A DNA stretch of 64,000 bases, taken from positions 1-64,000 of the forward strand of contig NZ_JAHHIT010000037.1 in the NCBI RefSeq assembly GCF_024539675.1, in the 5' to 3' direction. This DNA comes from Streptomyces hilarionis (GTDB lineage Bacteria; Actinomycetota; Actinomycetes; Streptomycetales; Streptomycetaceae). Under the pieces are notes generated by a model that was not told the DNA's origin, made no database searches, and saw nothing but the letters and a program-made list of their open reading frames with translations. A program made the position numbers and the translations under genes. How positions within the stretch are numbered: the first letter of the stretch is position 1; every line of letters begins with the position of its first letter. Shown in pieces: positions 8,422-16,992 of this stretch.

Positions 8422-9639
8422 CTATTCGCGTGAGCTCAGCGCCCGCGCGTGCGCGCCGCGGGCCAGCTTCGGACCCAGCCAGCGCTTGAGGCGGCGCAGG
8501 GCCTCCAGCCTTCCCGCCGCCCGGTCGAGCCGGTAGTACAGCTGGGGCGGCACATAGGGCAGCAGGGGCGAGTGGCGCTGGCCGAGCAGGGCGAACATCT
8601 GCTCCGGGGGCAGGTGGATGTACCGGTTGAGGTTCTCGTACCACTGCGCGCTGTAGCGCGCGGCGCTCTGTAGGGAGAGCAGCGCGGAGCGGCGCTCCCG
8701 TTCGTAGCGGGCGAGCGCCTGCGGCAGGTCGGGGGCGTCGCGCAGGGCTTCGGCCAGGGCGATGGCGTCCTCCAGGGCGAGGGTGGTGCCGGCGCCGATC
8801 GAGTAGTGCGTGGTGTGGGCGGCGTCGCCGAGGAGGACGAGGCGGTCCCGGTGCCAGGTGCGGTTGGTGAGGGTGCGGAAGGTCAGCCACGGGGAGCCGC
8901 CGTCGGAGGCGGCGCGGCCGATGAGGGGGTGGCCGTCGAGGATGTGCGCGAAGAGCTTCTCCAGCGCGGCGAGGCTGTCGGCCTCGCTCGCCCGGTCGAG
9001 GCCGAGGCCGGCCAGGGTCTCGGGGGCGCATTCGATGACGCAGGTGCTCTGTTCGGCGCTGAAGGGGTAGCCGTAGCACCAGATCCAGCCGTGCTCGGTC
9101 TCGACGAACGCGAAGGTGAAGGAGTCGAAGACCTTGGTCGTGCCGAGCCAGACGTAGCGGTTGCGGCCCGGCGTGAGGGTGGCGCCGAAGTCCTGCGCGT
9201 GACGGGAGCGCAGAGCGCTGTGTACGCCGTCGCCGGCCACGACCAGATCGGCGTCCGGCAGGTCGTCGGGGGTGATCTCGCTCTCGAACTCCAGGCGCAC
9301 GCCGAGGGCGCGGGCGCGGGCGGCGAGAAGTTCCAGCAGCCGGTGCCGGCCGATGCCGTGCCCCTCGTCCCCGGGCTGACGGGTGGCCAGGTCCCGCACG
9401 TGGGCGACGCCCTCGTTCCAGCGGACGGAGTTCTCCTCGATCGCCTCCGCCGACTCCGGGTCGCAGGCGCGGAGTCTGTCGAGCAGACCCTGCCAGTAGG
9501 TGACGCCCCAGCCGTAGGTCGAGCCCTCCGGGTCGCGCTCGTGGACGGTGACGTCGTGGGACGGGTCCTGCCGCTTGAGCAGGATCGAGAGATACAGGCC
9601 GGCGGGCCCGCCGCCGACACAGGCGACCTTCACGCGCAC
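8422..9639 (-). CDS. FAD-dependent aromatic monooxygenase, salicylyl-CoA 5-hydroxylase-like
   Basis: A 405-residue flavoprotein hydroxylase. The N-terminal Rossmann motif VACVGGGPAGLYLSILLKR binds FAD, DLVVAGDGVHSALR (about residues 130-143) is the DG motif, and RLVLLGDAAHTTHYSIGAG (about 285-303) is the GD motif. TYGWGVTYWQGLLDRL near residue 42 resembles the anthraniloyl-CoA / salicylyl-CoA hydroxylase and VioD-like group. It probably uses NADH and O2 on an aromatic substrate. The usual C-terminal oxidoreductase domain of the bifunctional enzymes is absent. A GTG start at 9639 is used; a GTG six bases further in is also possible. Confidence 0.82.
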   Translation of the reverse strand: MRVKVACVGGGPAGLYLSILLKRQDPSHDVTVHERDPEGSTYGWGVTYWQGLLDRLRACDPESAEAIEENSVRWNEGVAHVRDLATRQPGDEGHGIGRHRLLELLAARARALGVRLEFESEITPDDLPDADLVVAGDGVHSALRSRHAQDFGATLTPGRNRYVWLGTTKVFDSFTFAFVETEHGWIWCYGYPFSAEQSTCVIECAPETLAGLGLDRASEADSLAALEKLFAHILDGHPLIGRAASDGGSPWLTFRTLTNRTWHRDRLVLLGDAAHTTHYSIGAGTTLALEDAIALAEALRDAPDLPQALARYERERRSALLSLQSAARYSAQWYENLNRYIHLPPEQMFALLGQRHSPLLPYVPPQLYYRLDRAAGRLEALRRLKRWLGPKLARGAHARALSSRE

Positions 9640-9987
9640 CCCCAGGGGTTACCGGTCGTGGTGGATTGACGACGCAGGGTAGCAGGGCCGGGCTCGGCCG
9701 CCGGGCGCCTCTCGCGTCCGTTCACGCCACTTTTCGCACGTGAGCCACACCACCGGCGGAGCGCGGCCGCGCGAAAGTCCACCGAAAGCGGGGCCCCGTC
9801 GCAAAGGAATTGCCCGTTCCGCCGCGATCGGGGCTGTCGCGGGACAAGATCATCTTCGTTCAACGCTGCACTTCTTGTCATTGATTGTCCGGATCGCGGC
9901 CAACCGGTCGGAGGCGATTTCTCCCCCTCTCCCCGCCGCGGATAGGCATGCGGAGTCGTCAACCGAACGCACTCCAGGAGGTCCCGC
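9640..9987 (+). promoter_or_regulatory. Divergent promoter region upstream of melC1
   Basis: This 348-base gap separates the FAD monooxygenase (minus) from melC1 (plus). It holds an AT-richer block at about 9845-9895 (TTGTCATTGATTGTCC inside it) and a candidate -10, TAGGCA, at 9943-9948, which would give a leader of about 35 bases with AGGAGG before the melC1 ATG. I see no clear dyad. Tyrosinase promoters in Streptomyces are often under AdpA-type control, but I cannot place a site with confidence. Confidence 0.4.
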
Positions 9988-10368
9988 ATGCCGGAACTCA
10001 GCCGTCGTCGCGCACTCACCGCGGCGGCCGTCGTCGCCGGTGCCCCGTTCGCCGCCGCCACCGCCGCCCGGGCCGCCGAGCCGCACCACGACCCCCACGG
10101 CGGCTCCCACGGCTCCCCCGAGTCCTTCGACGAGGTCTACCGGGGCCGTCGCATACAGGGCCGGCCCGCCGCCGGAGGCGGCCACCACCACGGCGGCGGC
10201 TACGCCGTGTACGTCGACGGGGTGGAACTGCACGTGATGCGCAACGCCGACGGCTCCTGGATCAGCGTGGTCAGCCACGACGACCCGGTCTCCACGCCGA
10301 GGGCCGCCGCCCGCGCCGCGGTCGACGAGTTGCAGGGCGCCCGGCTCGAGCCCTTCCCCGCCGGCTGA
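9988..10368 (+). CDS. melC1: Tyrosinase copper-chaperone / export cofactor MelC1
   Basis: A 126-residue caddie protein that delivers copper to apo-tyrosinase and takes it through the membrane. The N-terminus [18 protein letters not shown] carries a twin-arginine signal with cleavage likely after AARA (about residue 29). His clusters ([10 protein letters not shown] and GGGHHHGGG) suit copper handling, and the conserved core [14 protein letters not shown] and [22 protein letters not shown] follows. A ribosome site AGGAGG precedes the ATG. melC2 follows after 47 bases, the standard mel operon arrangement. Confidence 0.95.
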   Translation: MPELSRRRALTAAAVVAGAPFAAATAARAAEPHHDPHGGSHGSPESFDEVYRGRRIQGRPAAGGGHHHGGGYAVYVDGVELHVMRNADGSWISVVSHDDPVSTPRAAARAAVDELQGARLEPFPAG

Positions 10369-10415
10369 CCGACCGCCGTCCGCCCTCCTCTCCCGCACCC
10401 TTGGAGCTCCGCACC

Positions 10416-11273
10416 ATGACCGTCCGCAAGAACCAGGCGTCCCTGACCTCCGACGAGAAGCGGCGGTTCGTCGCCGCCGTCCTCGAACTCAAGCGCAACG
10501 GCCGCTACGACGCCTTCGTCACCACCCACAACGCGTTCATCCTGGGCGACACCGACAACGGCGAGCGCACCGGCCACCGTTCGCCGTCGTTCCTGCCCTG
10601 GCACCGCAGATTCCTGCTGGAGTTCGAGCGGGCGCTCCAGTCCGTGGACGCGTCGGTGGCGCTGCCCTACTGGGACTGGTCCGCCGACCGTTCGCCGCGC
10701 TCGTCCCTGTGGGCGCCCGACTTCCTCGGCGGCAGCGGGCGCAGCAGGGACGGCCAGGTGATGGACGGCCCGTTCGCCGCCTCGGCGGGCCGCTGGCCGA
10801 TCAACGTGCGGGTGGACGGGCGGACCTATCTGCGGCGGGCGTTGGGGACGGGAGTGCGCGAACTGCCGACCCGCGCCGAGGTCGACTCGGTGCTGGCGAT
10901 GGCGACCTACGACATGGCCCCCTGGAACAGCGCCTCCGACGGCTTCCGCAACCATCTGGAGGGCTGGCGCGGGGTCAATCTGCACAACCGGGTCCATGTG
11001 TGGGTCGGCGGCCAGATGGCCACCGGGGTCTCCCCCAACGACCCGGTGTTCTGGCTGCACCACGCCTTCATCGACAGGCTGTGGGCCCAGTGGCAGCGCC
11101 GCCACCCGGGGTCCGCCTACGTCCCGGGCGGCGGAACGCCGGACGTCGTCGACCTGCACGAGACGATGAAGCCCTGGAACGACACCACTCCGGCGGATCT
11201 CCTCGACCACACCGCGTTCTACACCTTCGACGCCCTCGACGCCGACCGTCCCGCGCGCGCCGTCGCCGGCTGA
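10416..11273 (+). CDS. melC2: Tyrosinase MelC2
   Basis: A 285-residue type 3 dicopper monophenol monooxygenase that oxidises tyrosine to dopaquinone for melanin. All six copper ligands are visible: CuA in TTHNAFILG, RTGHRSPS and LPWHRRFLLEFE, and CuB in VNLHNRVHVWVGG (two His) and FWLHHAFIDRLW. The size matches Streptomyces MelC2, which has no signal of its own and is exported as a complex with MelC1. The ATG at 10416 follows TTGGAG. Confidence 0.97.
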   Translation: MTVRKNQASLTSDEKRRFVAAVLELKRNGRYDAFVTTHNAFILGDTDNGERTGHRSPSFLPWHRRFLLEFERALQSVDASVALPYWDWSADRSPRSSLWAPDFLGGSGRSRDGQVMDGPFAASAGRWPINVRVDGRTYLRRALGTGVRELPTRAEVDSVLAMATYDMAPWNSASDGFRNHLEGWRGVNLHNRVHVWVGGQMATGVSPNDPVFWLHHAFIDRLWAQWQRRHPGSAYVPGGGTPDVVDLHETMKPWNDTTPADLLDHTAFYTFDALDADRPARAVAG

Positions 11274-11404
11274 CCACCCTCGCCGGCCGGCTCCGCCGCC
11301 GTTGCGCGACCGATCCGCGTCGGCCGGTTTGGGGTGCGGCTCACGGGTACCCGCACCGACGTCACCGACCACAACGAACCACGACAACGCAGGAGGAGAC
11401 GACC

Positions 11405-11857
11405 GTGTCGCAGGTCGAGGAATCCATCGAGGTCGGCGTGCCCGTGCACACCGCCTACAACCAGTGGACGCAGTTCGAGACGTTCCCGAAGTTCATGAGC
11501 GGGGTGGAGCGGATCGAGCAGCGCTCCGACACGCTCACGCACTGGGTGACCAGTGTCAACGGCGTACACCGGGAGTTCGACGCGGAGATCACGGAGCAGA
11601 TCCCCGACGAACGGGTCGCCTGGACGACCGTCGCGGGCGAGGCCCGGCAGGCCGGGGTGGTGACCTTCCACCGGCTCGACGACGCCCACACCAAGGTGAT
11701 GCTCCAGCTGGAGTTCCAGCCGGAGGGCGTCGCCGAGACCGTCGGCGACAAGCTGGGCTTCGTGAAGCGTCAGACCAAGGGCGACCTGGAGCGCTTCAAG
11801 GAGTTCATCGAGGACCGCGGACTGGAGACCGGCGGCTGGCGCGGCGCGGTGCTGTGA
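11405..11857 (+). CDS. SRPBCC family protein (polyketide cyclase/dehydrase-like)
   Basis: A 150-residue START-like helix-grip protein. The opening VEESIEVGVPVHTAYNQWTQFETFPKF segment is the typical first strand and helix of the cyclase/dehydrase family, followed by WTTVAGEARQAGVVTFHRL and VMLQLEFQPEG. These proteins bind hydrophobic ligands in a deep pocket; the ligand here is unknown. The GTG start at 11405 is preceded by AGGAGGAG. It lies 131 bases after melC2 on the same strand, far enough to have its own promoter. Confidence 0.85.
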   Translation: MSQVEESIEVGVPVHTAYNQWTQFETFPKFMSGVERIEQRSDTLTHWVTSVNGVHREFDAEITEQIPDERVAWTTVAGEARQAGVVTFHRLDDAHTKVMLQLEFQPEGVAETVGDKLGFVKRQTKGDLERFKEFIEDRGLETGGWRGAVL

Positions 11858-11872
11858 CGGCCGCGCGCCCGC

Positions 11873-12583
11873 TCAACCGGCCTCCGCCGTACGGCACTCC
11901 GGGTGTCCCCAGCCCTGCGCGTTCTTGGCGATGTCCTCGCCCGCCGCGTAGGGGCGGCCGCACTGACAGCGGCCGGGGAACTTGGCCTTGATCGTGCGCG
12001 AGGACGAACCGCCGCTCCGCCGGGACGACTTGCTCCCGGCGGAGCGGCCGTTCTTGTGTCCGGACGACTTCGGGGTGTCCGGCGAGGCGGGCGGCTCGGG
12101 GGAGCCCAGGTCGCTGCCGGCCGGCTGCTGGACGATCGCGGCCTGACTGGCGGCGCGGTCGGCGAAGTCGTTGAGCGGGTCGCCGTCGACCTGGTGGGCC
12201 GGCACGTAGCGGAAGTCGACCGAGCGGCCGTCGAGCAGGCCGTCGATGCGCACGACCAGTTCCTGGTTGGCCACCGGCTTCCCGCCGGAGGTCTTCCACC
12301 CGTTGCGCTTCCAGCCGGGCAGCCAGGTGGTGACGGCCTTCATGGCGTACTGCGAGTCCATCCGGACCTCGAGCGGCACCGCCGGGTCGGTGGCCGCCAG
12401 GAGGCGTTCCAGCGCGGTGAGTTCGGCGACGTTGTTGGTGGCCCTGCCGAGCGGCCCCGCCTCCCAGCGGGCCGGCGCCTGCGCGTCGTCCGCGACCACC
12501 CACGCCCAGGCCGCCGGGCCCGGGTTCCCCTTCGAGGCCCCGTCGCACGCGGCCACCACTCGTTCACGCATGCGCACGATCAT
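11873..12583 (-). CDS. Ribonuclease HI with a C-terminal Cys/His-rich extension
   Basis: A 236-residue protein. Residues 1-145 are RNase HI, which cleaves RNA in RNA-DNA hybrids: acidic residues occur in AACDGASKGNPGP, NNVAELTALE, RMDSQYAMK and VPAHQVDGDPLNDFAD, giving an intact D-E-D-D set. A basic Ser/Lys/Arg linker (about residues 165-200) connects to a tail with CQCGRPYAAGEDIAK and GWGHPECR, three Cys plus a His that could bind zinc. The start is set at MIVRMRERV; the second Met four codons in is an alternative. The tail is not part of standard RNase HI and its role is unknown. Confidence 0.88.
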   Translation of the reverse strand: MIVRMRERVVAACDGASKGNPGPAAWAWVVADDAQAPARWEAGPLGRATNNVAELTALERLLAATDPAVPLEVRMDSQYAMKAVTTWLPGWKRNGWKTSGGKPVANQELVVRIDGLLDGRSVDFRYVPAHQVDGDPLNDFADRAASQAAIVQQPAGSDLGSPEPPASPDTPKSSGHKNGRSAGSKSSRRSGGSSSRTIKAKFPGRCQCGRPYAAGEDIAKNAQGWGHPECRTAEAG

Positions 12584-12702
12584 GCCATGGGTCGCGGGAA
12601 CGCCCCGCCGCCCGGCGGGGCCCCGGATCCCGCCGGGGCGCGGGGGCGGCCGTCGGAAGGCCACGGCCCCCGCGCGACCCGGCGCGGTCGAGGGGAGGGG
12701 CT

Positions 12703-13503
12703 TCAGGACACGTCGTCGGTCTGCGGCATCTCGCCCGCCGTGGTGGTCACGTCGATCACCGAGAAACTCGCGCCCTGGGGGTCGCTGAGCGCGGCGAAGC
12801 GGCCGAACGGCGTGTCCATGGGGCCGAACCGCAGCACGCCGCCGTGCCGGGTGGCCCTGGCCACGGCCTCGTCGCAGTCGTCGACGGTGAAGTAGACGTT
12901 GACGTACGACGGCACCTCGGGCGGGAACTCCTCCCCCATGCGCATGCGGCCGAGCACGGTCTCGTCGCCGACGTCGAACATCCGGAAGTCGACCGCGTCG
13001 TCCCTCATCTGCTTGGCCCTGTAGGGGAAGACGGCCGGGAGGAACGCGTCCGTCTTCTCGGGTTCACGGGTGAAGACCTCGGCCCAGCAGAACGCGCCGG
13101 GCTGCTCGGGCGGCGCCTCGAAGCCCTCGTGGACGCCCGCCTGCCACACCCCGAACACCGCGCCGCCGGGTTCACGGGCGAGGCACATCGTGCCGAACTC
13201 GCCGACCCGCATCGGCTCCATCAGCACCTCGCCGCCGTGCTCACGGATCCTGCCGGCCGTCGCGGCGGCGTCCGGGGAGGCGAAGTACAGGCACCACTGG
13301 GACTGCCCTTCCTGGCCCGGCATCGGCGGGACGACGGCGGCCACCGCCTTGCCGCCGACGTAGGCCTGGGTGTAGTTCCCGTACTCCGACGTCGCCTCGC
13401 CGAAAGTCCAGCCGAGGACGTCGCCGTAGAAGCTCTTGGCGCCCTCCAGATCGCTGAACATCGCGTCGGCCCAGCACGGGGCCCCCTCTGGTCGTACGGC
13501 CAT
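12703..13503 (-). CDS. VOC family protein with two glyoxalase-like domains
   Basis: A 266-residue protein made of two vicinal-oxygen-chelate domains. The first (about residues 8-120) starts PCWADAMFSDLEGAKSFYGD and the second (about 135-255) starts AFCWAEVFTREPEKTDAFLP, the usual twin arrangement of actinobacterial hydroxylase-annotated VOC proteins. Function (dioxygenase, glyoxalase or resistance) cannot be read from the sequence. AGGAGG lies upstream; the ATG at 13503 is used, with a GTG one codon earlier as an alternative. Confidence 0.85.
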   Translation of the reverse strand: MAVRPEGAPCWADAMFSDLEGAKSFYGDVLGWTFGEATSEYGNYTQAYVGGKAVAAVVPPMPGQEGQSQWCLYFASPDAAATAGRIREHGGEVLMEPMRVGEFGTMCLAREPGGAVFGVWQAGVHEGFEAPPEQPGAFCWAEVFTREPEKTDAFLPAVFPYRAKQMRDDAVDFRMFDVGDETVLGRMRMGEEFPPEVPSYVNVYFTVDDCDEAVARATRHGGVLRFGPMDTPFGRFAALSDPQGASFSVIDVTTTAGEMPQTDDVS

Positions 13504-13726
13504 CACGACGGCCCTCCTGATGAGACGGGATGAGACGGATTCGTCCGGTTCCTCACGCTAGCCATCAGGCCCCCGGCCCGCGCGCCGAGCGCACGGACCG
13601 GCGCAGGCGGCGCGGGCGGGCGGGGCCCGCCCGGCGCCCCGGCCGACGCGGGTCGCGGGGCGGGAAATCGTTGGACGGCGACGCGACCTGCCGCGTCCAA
13701 TGGGGTGCATGTGTGCTGCGGTGAAG

Positions 13727-14644
13727 ATGCGTCCGGGCGAAGTCGACCTCGACGACGCGCTGGTGAGCCGGCTGGTGGCGTCCCAGCTCCCCCGATGGGC
13801 GGGGCTGCCCGTGCGGCGGCTGCCCTCCTCCGGGACGGAGAACGCGATGTTCCGGCTGGGCGACGACAAGGTGGTGCGACTGCCCCGCCATCCCGAGGCC
13901 GTCGAGAGCGTGGGACACGAGCAGCGCTGGCTGCCCCGGCTGGGGCCGGCGCTGCCGGTGGCGACGCCGGAGCCGCTCGCCCGGGGCGGACCGGACGACG
14001 GGTTCGCCTGGCCCTGGTCGGTCTACCGCTGGCTGGACGGCCGCAACCCGGTCGCGGGCGCCGTGGAACGACCGCTGTCGCTGGCGGCGGAGCTGGCGGC
14101 GTTCGTCACCGCCCTGCGCACGATCGACCCGCGGGGCTGCCCCCCGAACGGCCGGGGCGTCCCGCTGGCCGAGCGCGACGGCCCCACCCGCGACGCCCTC
14201 GCCCGGCTCACCGGACGGATCGACGTCGACGCCGTCACCGCCCTGTGGGAGGAGGCGCTGCGGGCGCCCGGTCACGCGGCGCCGCCGATGTGGGCCCACG
14301 GGGACCTCTCCCCCGGGAACGTGCTGGTCCGGGACGGGCGGCTCACTGCGGTGATCGACTTCGGCGGCGTCGGCGTCGGCGACCCGGCCGTCGACCTGAT
14401 CATCGCGTGGAACCTGCTGCCCGCGTCGGCGCGCGGAGCCTTCCGCGAGGCCGTGGGCGCGGACGACGCCGAGTGGGCGCGCGGCCGGGGCTGGGCGCTG
14501 TCGATCTCGCTGATCCAGCTGCCGTATTACTGGGACACCAACCCGCCGCTGGCGGAGAACTCCCGGCACGTGATCCGCGAGATCCTCGCCGAGGCCGGAG
14601 CGGCCGCGGCGCCCCCGGCGTCCGGCGCCTACTCCCCCTCGTAG
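13727..14644 (+). CDS. Aminoglycoside phosphotransferase (APH) fold protein
   Basis: A 305-residue kinase-like protein. The catalytic loop MWAHGDLSPGNVLV (about residues 192-205) and metal-binding VIDFGGVGVGDPAVDLI (about 214-230) are both intact, and the N-lobe has RLPSSGTENAMFRLG and VVRLPRHP with the ATP-binding Lys region. Such genes are abundant in Streptomyces and mostly phosphorylate unknown small molecules; resistance to a given drug should not be assumed. The start is uncertain: ATG at 13700, 13709 or 13727 and GTG at 13721 are all in frame, and 13727 best matches remembered homologues. The 3' end overlaps the convergent gene by 16 bases. Confidence 0.85.
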   Translation: MRPGEVDLDDALVSRLVASQLPRWAGLPVRRLPSSGTENAMFRLGDDKVVRLPRHPEAVESVGHEQRWLPRLGPALPVATPEPLARGGPDDGFAWPWSVYRWLDGRNPVAGAVERPLSLAAELAAFVTALRTIDPRGCPPNGRGVPLAERDGPTRDALARLTGRIDVDAVTALWEEALRAPGHAAPPMWAHGDLSPGNVLVRDGRLTAVIDFGGVGVGDPAVDLIIAWNLLPASARGAFREAVGADDAEWARGRGWALSISLIQLPYYWDTNPPLAENSRHVIREILAEAGAAAAPPASGAYSPS

Positions 14645-15111
14645 GCCCTGCGCAGGGCGGCGATGTCGAGCTTGCCCATGGCGTACATGGCGCGGGTGGT
14701 GCGGGCCGCCTTCTCGGGGTCGGGGTCGCCGATCATCTCGATCACCCCGTCCGGTACGACCTGCCAGGACAGGCCGTACCGGTCCTTCAGCCAGCCGCAC
14801 GGGCCGGGCTCGCCGCCGTTCTCGGTGAGCTTGGCCCAGTAGTGGTCGACCTCCTCCTGGTCCGCGCAGTGGATCTGGAAGGAGATCGCCTCGCTGAAGG
14901 TGAACTGCGGGCCGCCGTTGATCCCGACGAACTTCTGGCCGTTGGCCGTGAACTCGACGGCCAGCACGGAGCCCGCCGGACCGGGGCCGGCCTCGTTGTA
15001 CCGGCCGATGCTGCCGATCGAGGAGTTCTTGAAGATCGAGACGTAGTAGTGGGCGGCCTCCTCGGCCTGGCCGTCGAACCAGAGACACGTGGTGAATCCG
15101 TCGGTGGTCAT
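14629..15111 (-). CDS. VOC family protein, PhnB / 3-demethylubiquinone methyltransferase-like
   Basis: A 160-residue protein. TCLWFDGQAEEAAHYYVSIF at residues 8-27, YNEAGPGPAGSVLAVEF, and GINGGPQFTFSEAISFQIHC are the signatures of the PhnB-like VOC group, followed by GEPGPCGWLKDRYGLSWQVVP. Despite the old domain name no methyltransferase motif exists; function is unknown. The ATG at 15111 has AGGAGG nearby. It is transcribed away from clpP3 and shares a 180-base divergent region with it. Confidence 0.88.
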   Translation of the reverse strand: MTTDGFTTCLWFDGQAEEAAHYYVSIFKNSSIGSIGRYNEAGPGPAGSVLAVEFTANGQKFVGINGGPQFTFSEAISFQIHCADQEEVDHYWAKLTENGGEPGPCGWLKDRYGLSWQVVPDGVIEMIGDPDPEKAARTTRAMYAMGKLDIAALRRAYEGE

Positions 15112-15188
15112 GGCATACCTCCTGGGCGTGGGACGCGGTCTCGGGTAGGGACTCCCGCCTGCTTTGGAACTCATCGGCCGCGGGCCGC

Positions 15189-15218
15189 TCTGCCCGCAGC
15201 GAATCTGCCGCGGGCAGA
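15189..15218 (+). promoter_or_regulatory. Tandem PopR-type box upstream of clpP3-clpP4
   Basis: TCTGCC-GCG-GGCAGA at 15204-15218 is a perfect dyad with a three-base spacer. Exactly 15 bases upstream, at 15189-15203, is TCTGCC-CGC-AGCGAA, whose left half is identical and right half degenerate. From memory, PopR in S. lividans activates clpP3 through a TTCTGCC-N3-GGCAGAA motif, which this closely matches. The box ends 72 bases before the clpP3 ATG, suitable for an activator. Confidence 0.75.
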
Positions 15219-15290
15219 GAATCGGCGTCCGGCCGCGGTTACCGGTCGACAGTGGGGTCGACGGCATCCACGCCACGACGAGGAGAACCG

Positions 15291-15929
15291 ATGACTCCAC
15301 TCACCACGTTCGCCCCCCGGGCCGAGGAGGGCGACACGGCGCCCACCCGGTTCGACGACCAGCTGGCCGCCCAGCTGCTCGGACGGCGCATCGTCCTGCT
15401 CGGCACCCAGGTCGACGAGGTCTCCGCGAACCGCGTCTGCTCCCAGCTGCTGATCCTGTCGGCCGAGGACCCGCGCACCGACATCAGCCTGTACATCAAC
15501 AGCCCGGGCGGATCGGTGCACGCGGGGCTGGCGATCTACGACACGATGCAGCTGATCCCCAACGACGTCTCGACGCTCGCCATGGGGTTCGCGGCCAGCA
15601 TGGGCCAGTTCCTGCTCAGCGTCGGCGCGCCCGGCAAGCGGTACGCGCTGCCGCACGCACGCGTCATGATGCACCAGCCGTCGGCCGGGATCGGCGGCAC
15701 CACCGCGGACATCGAGATCCAGGCCGAGAACCTGGAGTTCACCAAGCGGACCATCGAGCGCATCACCGCCGAGCACACCGGCCAGTCCCCCGAGACCATC
15801 TCCCGGGACGGGGACCGCGACCGCTGGTTCACGGCCGAGCAGGCCAGGGAGTACGGCATGGTGGACCGGGTCGTGGAGTCCCTCGCGGACGTCCAGCCCG
15901 CCGCCTCCAAGCGACGGATGGGGCTGTGA
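15291..15929 (+). CDS. clpP3: ATP-dependent Clp protease proteolytic subunit ClpP3
   Basis: A 212-residue ClpP-family serine peptidase. The triad is complete: Ser in [13 protein letters not shown] (about residue 104), His in [11 protein letters not shown] (about 129) and Asp in [18 protein letters not shown] (about 180). [20 protein letters not shown] is the usual oxyanion and handle-helix region. The ATG at 15291 follows GAGGAG. clpP4 begins one base after its stop, so the pair is translationally coupled and probably forms a mixed tetradecamer that works with a Clp ATPase encoded elsewhere. Its own popR-type activator lies just downstream. Confidence 0.92.
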   Translation: MTPLTTFAPRAEEGDTAPTRFDDQLAAQLLGRRIVLLGTQVDEVSANRVCSQLLILSAEDPRTDISLYINSPGGSVHAGLAIYDTMQLIPNDVSTLAMGFAASMGQFLLSVGAPGKRYALPHARVMMHQPSAGIGGTTADIEIQAENLEFTKRTIERITAEHTGQSPETISRDGDRDRWFTAEQAREYGMVDRVVESLADVQPAASKRRMGL

Positions 15930-15930
15930 C

Positions 15931-16533
15931 ATGGGGACCTACACGATTCCGAACGTCGTCGAGCGCACCCCGCAGGGCGAGCGGTCCTACGACGTGTTCA
16001 GCCGGCTGCTCTCCGAGCGGATCATCTTCATCGGCACGGAGATCGACGACGGCGTGGCCAACGTCGTCATCGCGCAACTCCTCCATCTGGAGTCGTCGGC
16101 GCCGGAGAACGAGATCGCGATCTACCTCAACTCCCCCGGCGGCTCGTTCACCTCGCTCATGGCGATCTACGACACCATGACGTTCGTCCAGGCACCGATC
16201 TCGACGTTCTGCGTCGGACAGGCCGCCTCGACCGCGGCCGTGCTGCTGGCCGGCGGGGATCCCGGCCGTCGGTTCGTGCTGGAGCACGCGCGCGTGCTGC
16301 TCGGGCAGCCGGCGAGCGGCGGCCGGCAGGGCACCGTGTCGGATCTGGCGCTCCAGGCCAAGGAGATGGTCCGCATCCGCGCGCAGGTGGAGGAGGTGCT
16401 GGCCCGGCACACCCGGCACGACATCACGATGCTGCGCGCCGACATGGACCGCGACAAGGTGTTCACCGCCGAGGAGGCGGTGGCCTACGGGCTGGCCGAC
16501 GAGGTGCTGAGCCGGCGTCTCTCCACGGTGTGA
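15931..16533 (+). CDS. clpP4: ClpP-family subunit ClpP4, catalytic His replaced by Gly
   Basis: A 200-residue ClpP homologue. [18 protein letters not shown], the nucleophile region [15 protein letters not shown] (Ser kept) and the Asp region [21 protein letters not shown] are all present. At the place where ClpP has H-Q-P, this protein reads [12 protein letters not shown], so the catalytic His is Gly (codon GGG). The fold looks intact and there is no frameshift. The simplest reading is a structural or regulatory ring subunit beside active ClpP3, like ClpR in plastids and cyanobacteria. It starts one base after the clpP3 stop. Confidence 0.92.
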   Translation: MGTYTIPNVVERTPQGERSYDVFSRLLSERIIFIGTEIDDGVANVVIAQLLHLESSAPENEIAIYLNSPGGSFTSLMAIYDTMTFVQAPISTFCVGQAASTAAVLLAGGDPGRRFVLEHARVLLGQPASGGRQGTVSDLALQAKEMVRIRAQVEEVLARHTRHDITMLRADMDRDKVFTAEEAVAYGLADEVLSRRLSTV

Positions 16534-16554
16534 GACGCCGGCCCCGCGGGTGCG

Positions 16555-16992
16555 TCACGCGGCCAGGCAGAGCCCGTCGTGCGACGCGGAGGGCGTGGCG
16601 CGGCGTCGCACGGGATGCCGGCCGGCGAGCCTGGTCAGCTCGCCCTGGGCCCGGGTCAGCAGGTCGCCCAGGCTGAGGCCGAGGGCCTGGGCGGCGGCCG
16701 CGAGGACCTCCGAGGAGGCCTCCTTGCGGCCGCGCTCGACCTCCGACAGGTAGGGCATGGAGATGCGGGCGGCGTCGGCGACGTCCTTGAGGGTGCGTTC
16801 CTGCGCCTGACGTTCGCGGCGCAGGACGTCCCCGACCAGGTCCCGCCACAGGGGCTCGCGGACGGCGGGCCGGGAGGCGCCGGGGACGGGGGCGGGCACG
16901 GAGGCCGGGACGCGTGGCCGCGGGGAGGGCGGGCGCAACGGGATCACCCGGGCTCGGTCCGGCGCTTGGCTGCTCACCTCTTGATTGCTCAC
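16555..16992 (-). CDS. popR: PopR/ClgR-type XRE activator of clp genes with a C-terminal Ala-Ala degron
   Basis: A 145-residue regulator. A Pro/Arg-rich head is followed by an XRE helix-turn-helix at about residues 63-110 (TLKDVADAARISMPYLSEVE) with the ERGRKEASSEVLAAAAQALG extension that marks the ClgR/PopR group. The protein ends DGLCLAA; PopR of S. lividans is reported to be degraded by ClpP1P2 through its terminal Ala-Ala, and this tail fits. The gene faces clpP4 with a 21-base gap. The start is a GTG at 16992, six bases after a TAGGCT -10 (16999-17004) with TTGCGG 16 bases upstream, so the mRNA is probably leaderless. Confidence 0.88.
   Translation of the reverse strand: MSNQEVSSQAPDRARVIPLRPPSPRPRVPASVPAPVPGASRPAVREPLWRDLVGDVLRRERQAQERTLKDVADAARISMPYLSEVERGRKEASSEVLAAAAQALGLSLGDLLTRAQGELTRLAGRHPVRRRATPSASHDGLCLAA

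Noticed and set aside
13727..14644. Specific aminoglycoside resistance gene
   Set aside because: Only the generic APH fold is visible; most such Streptomyces genes act on other substrates.
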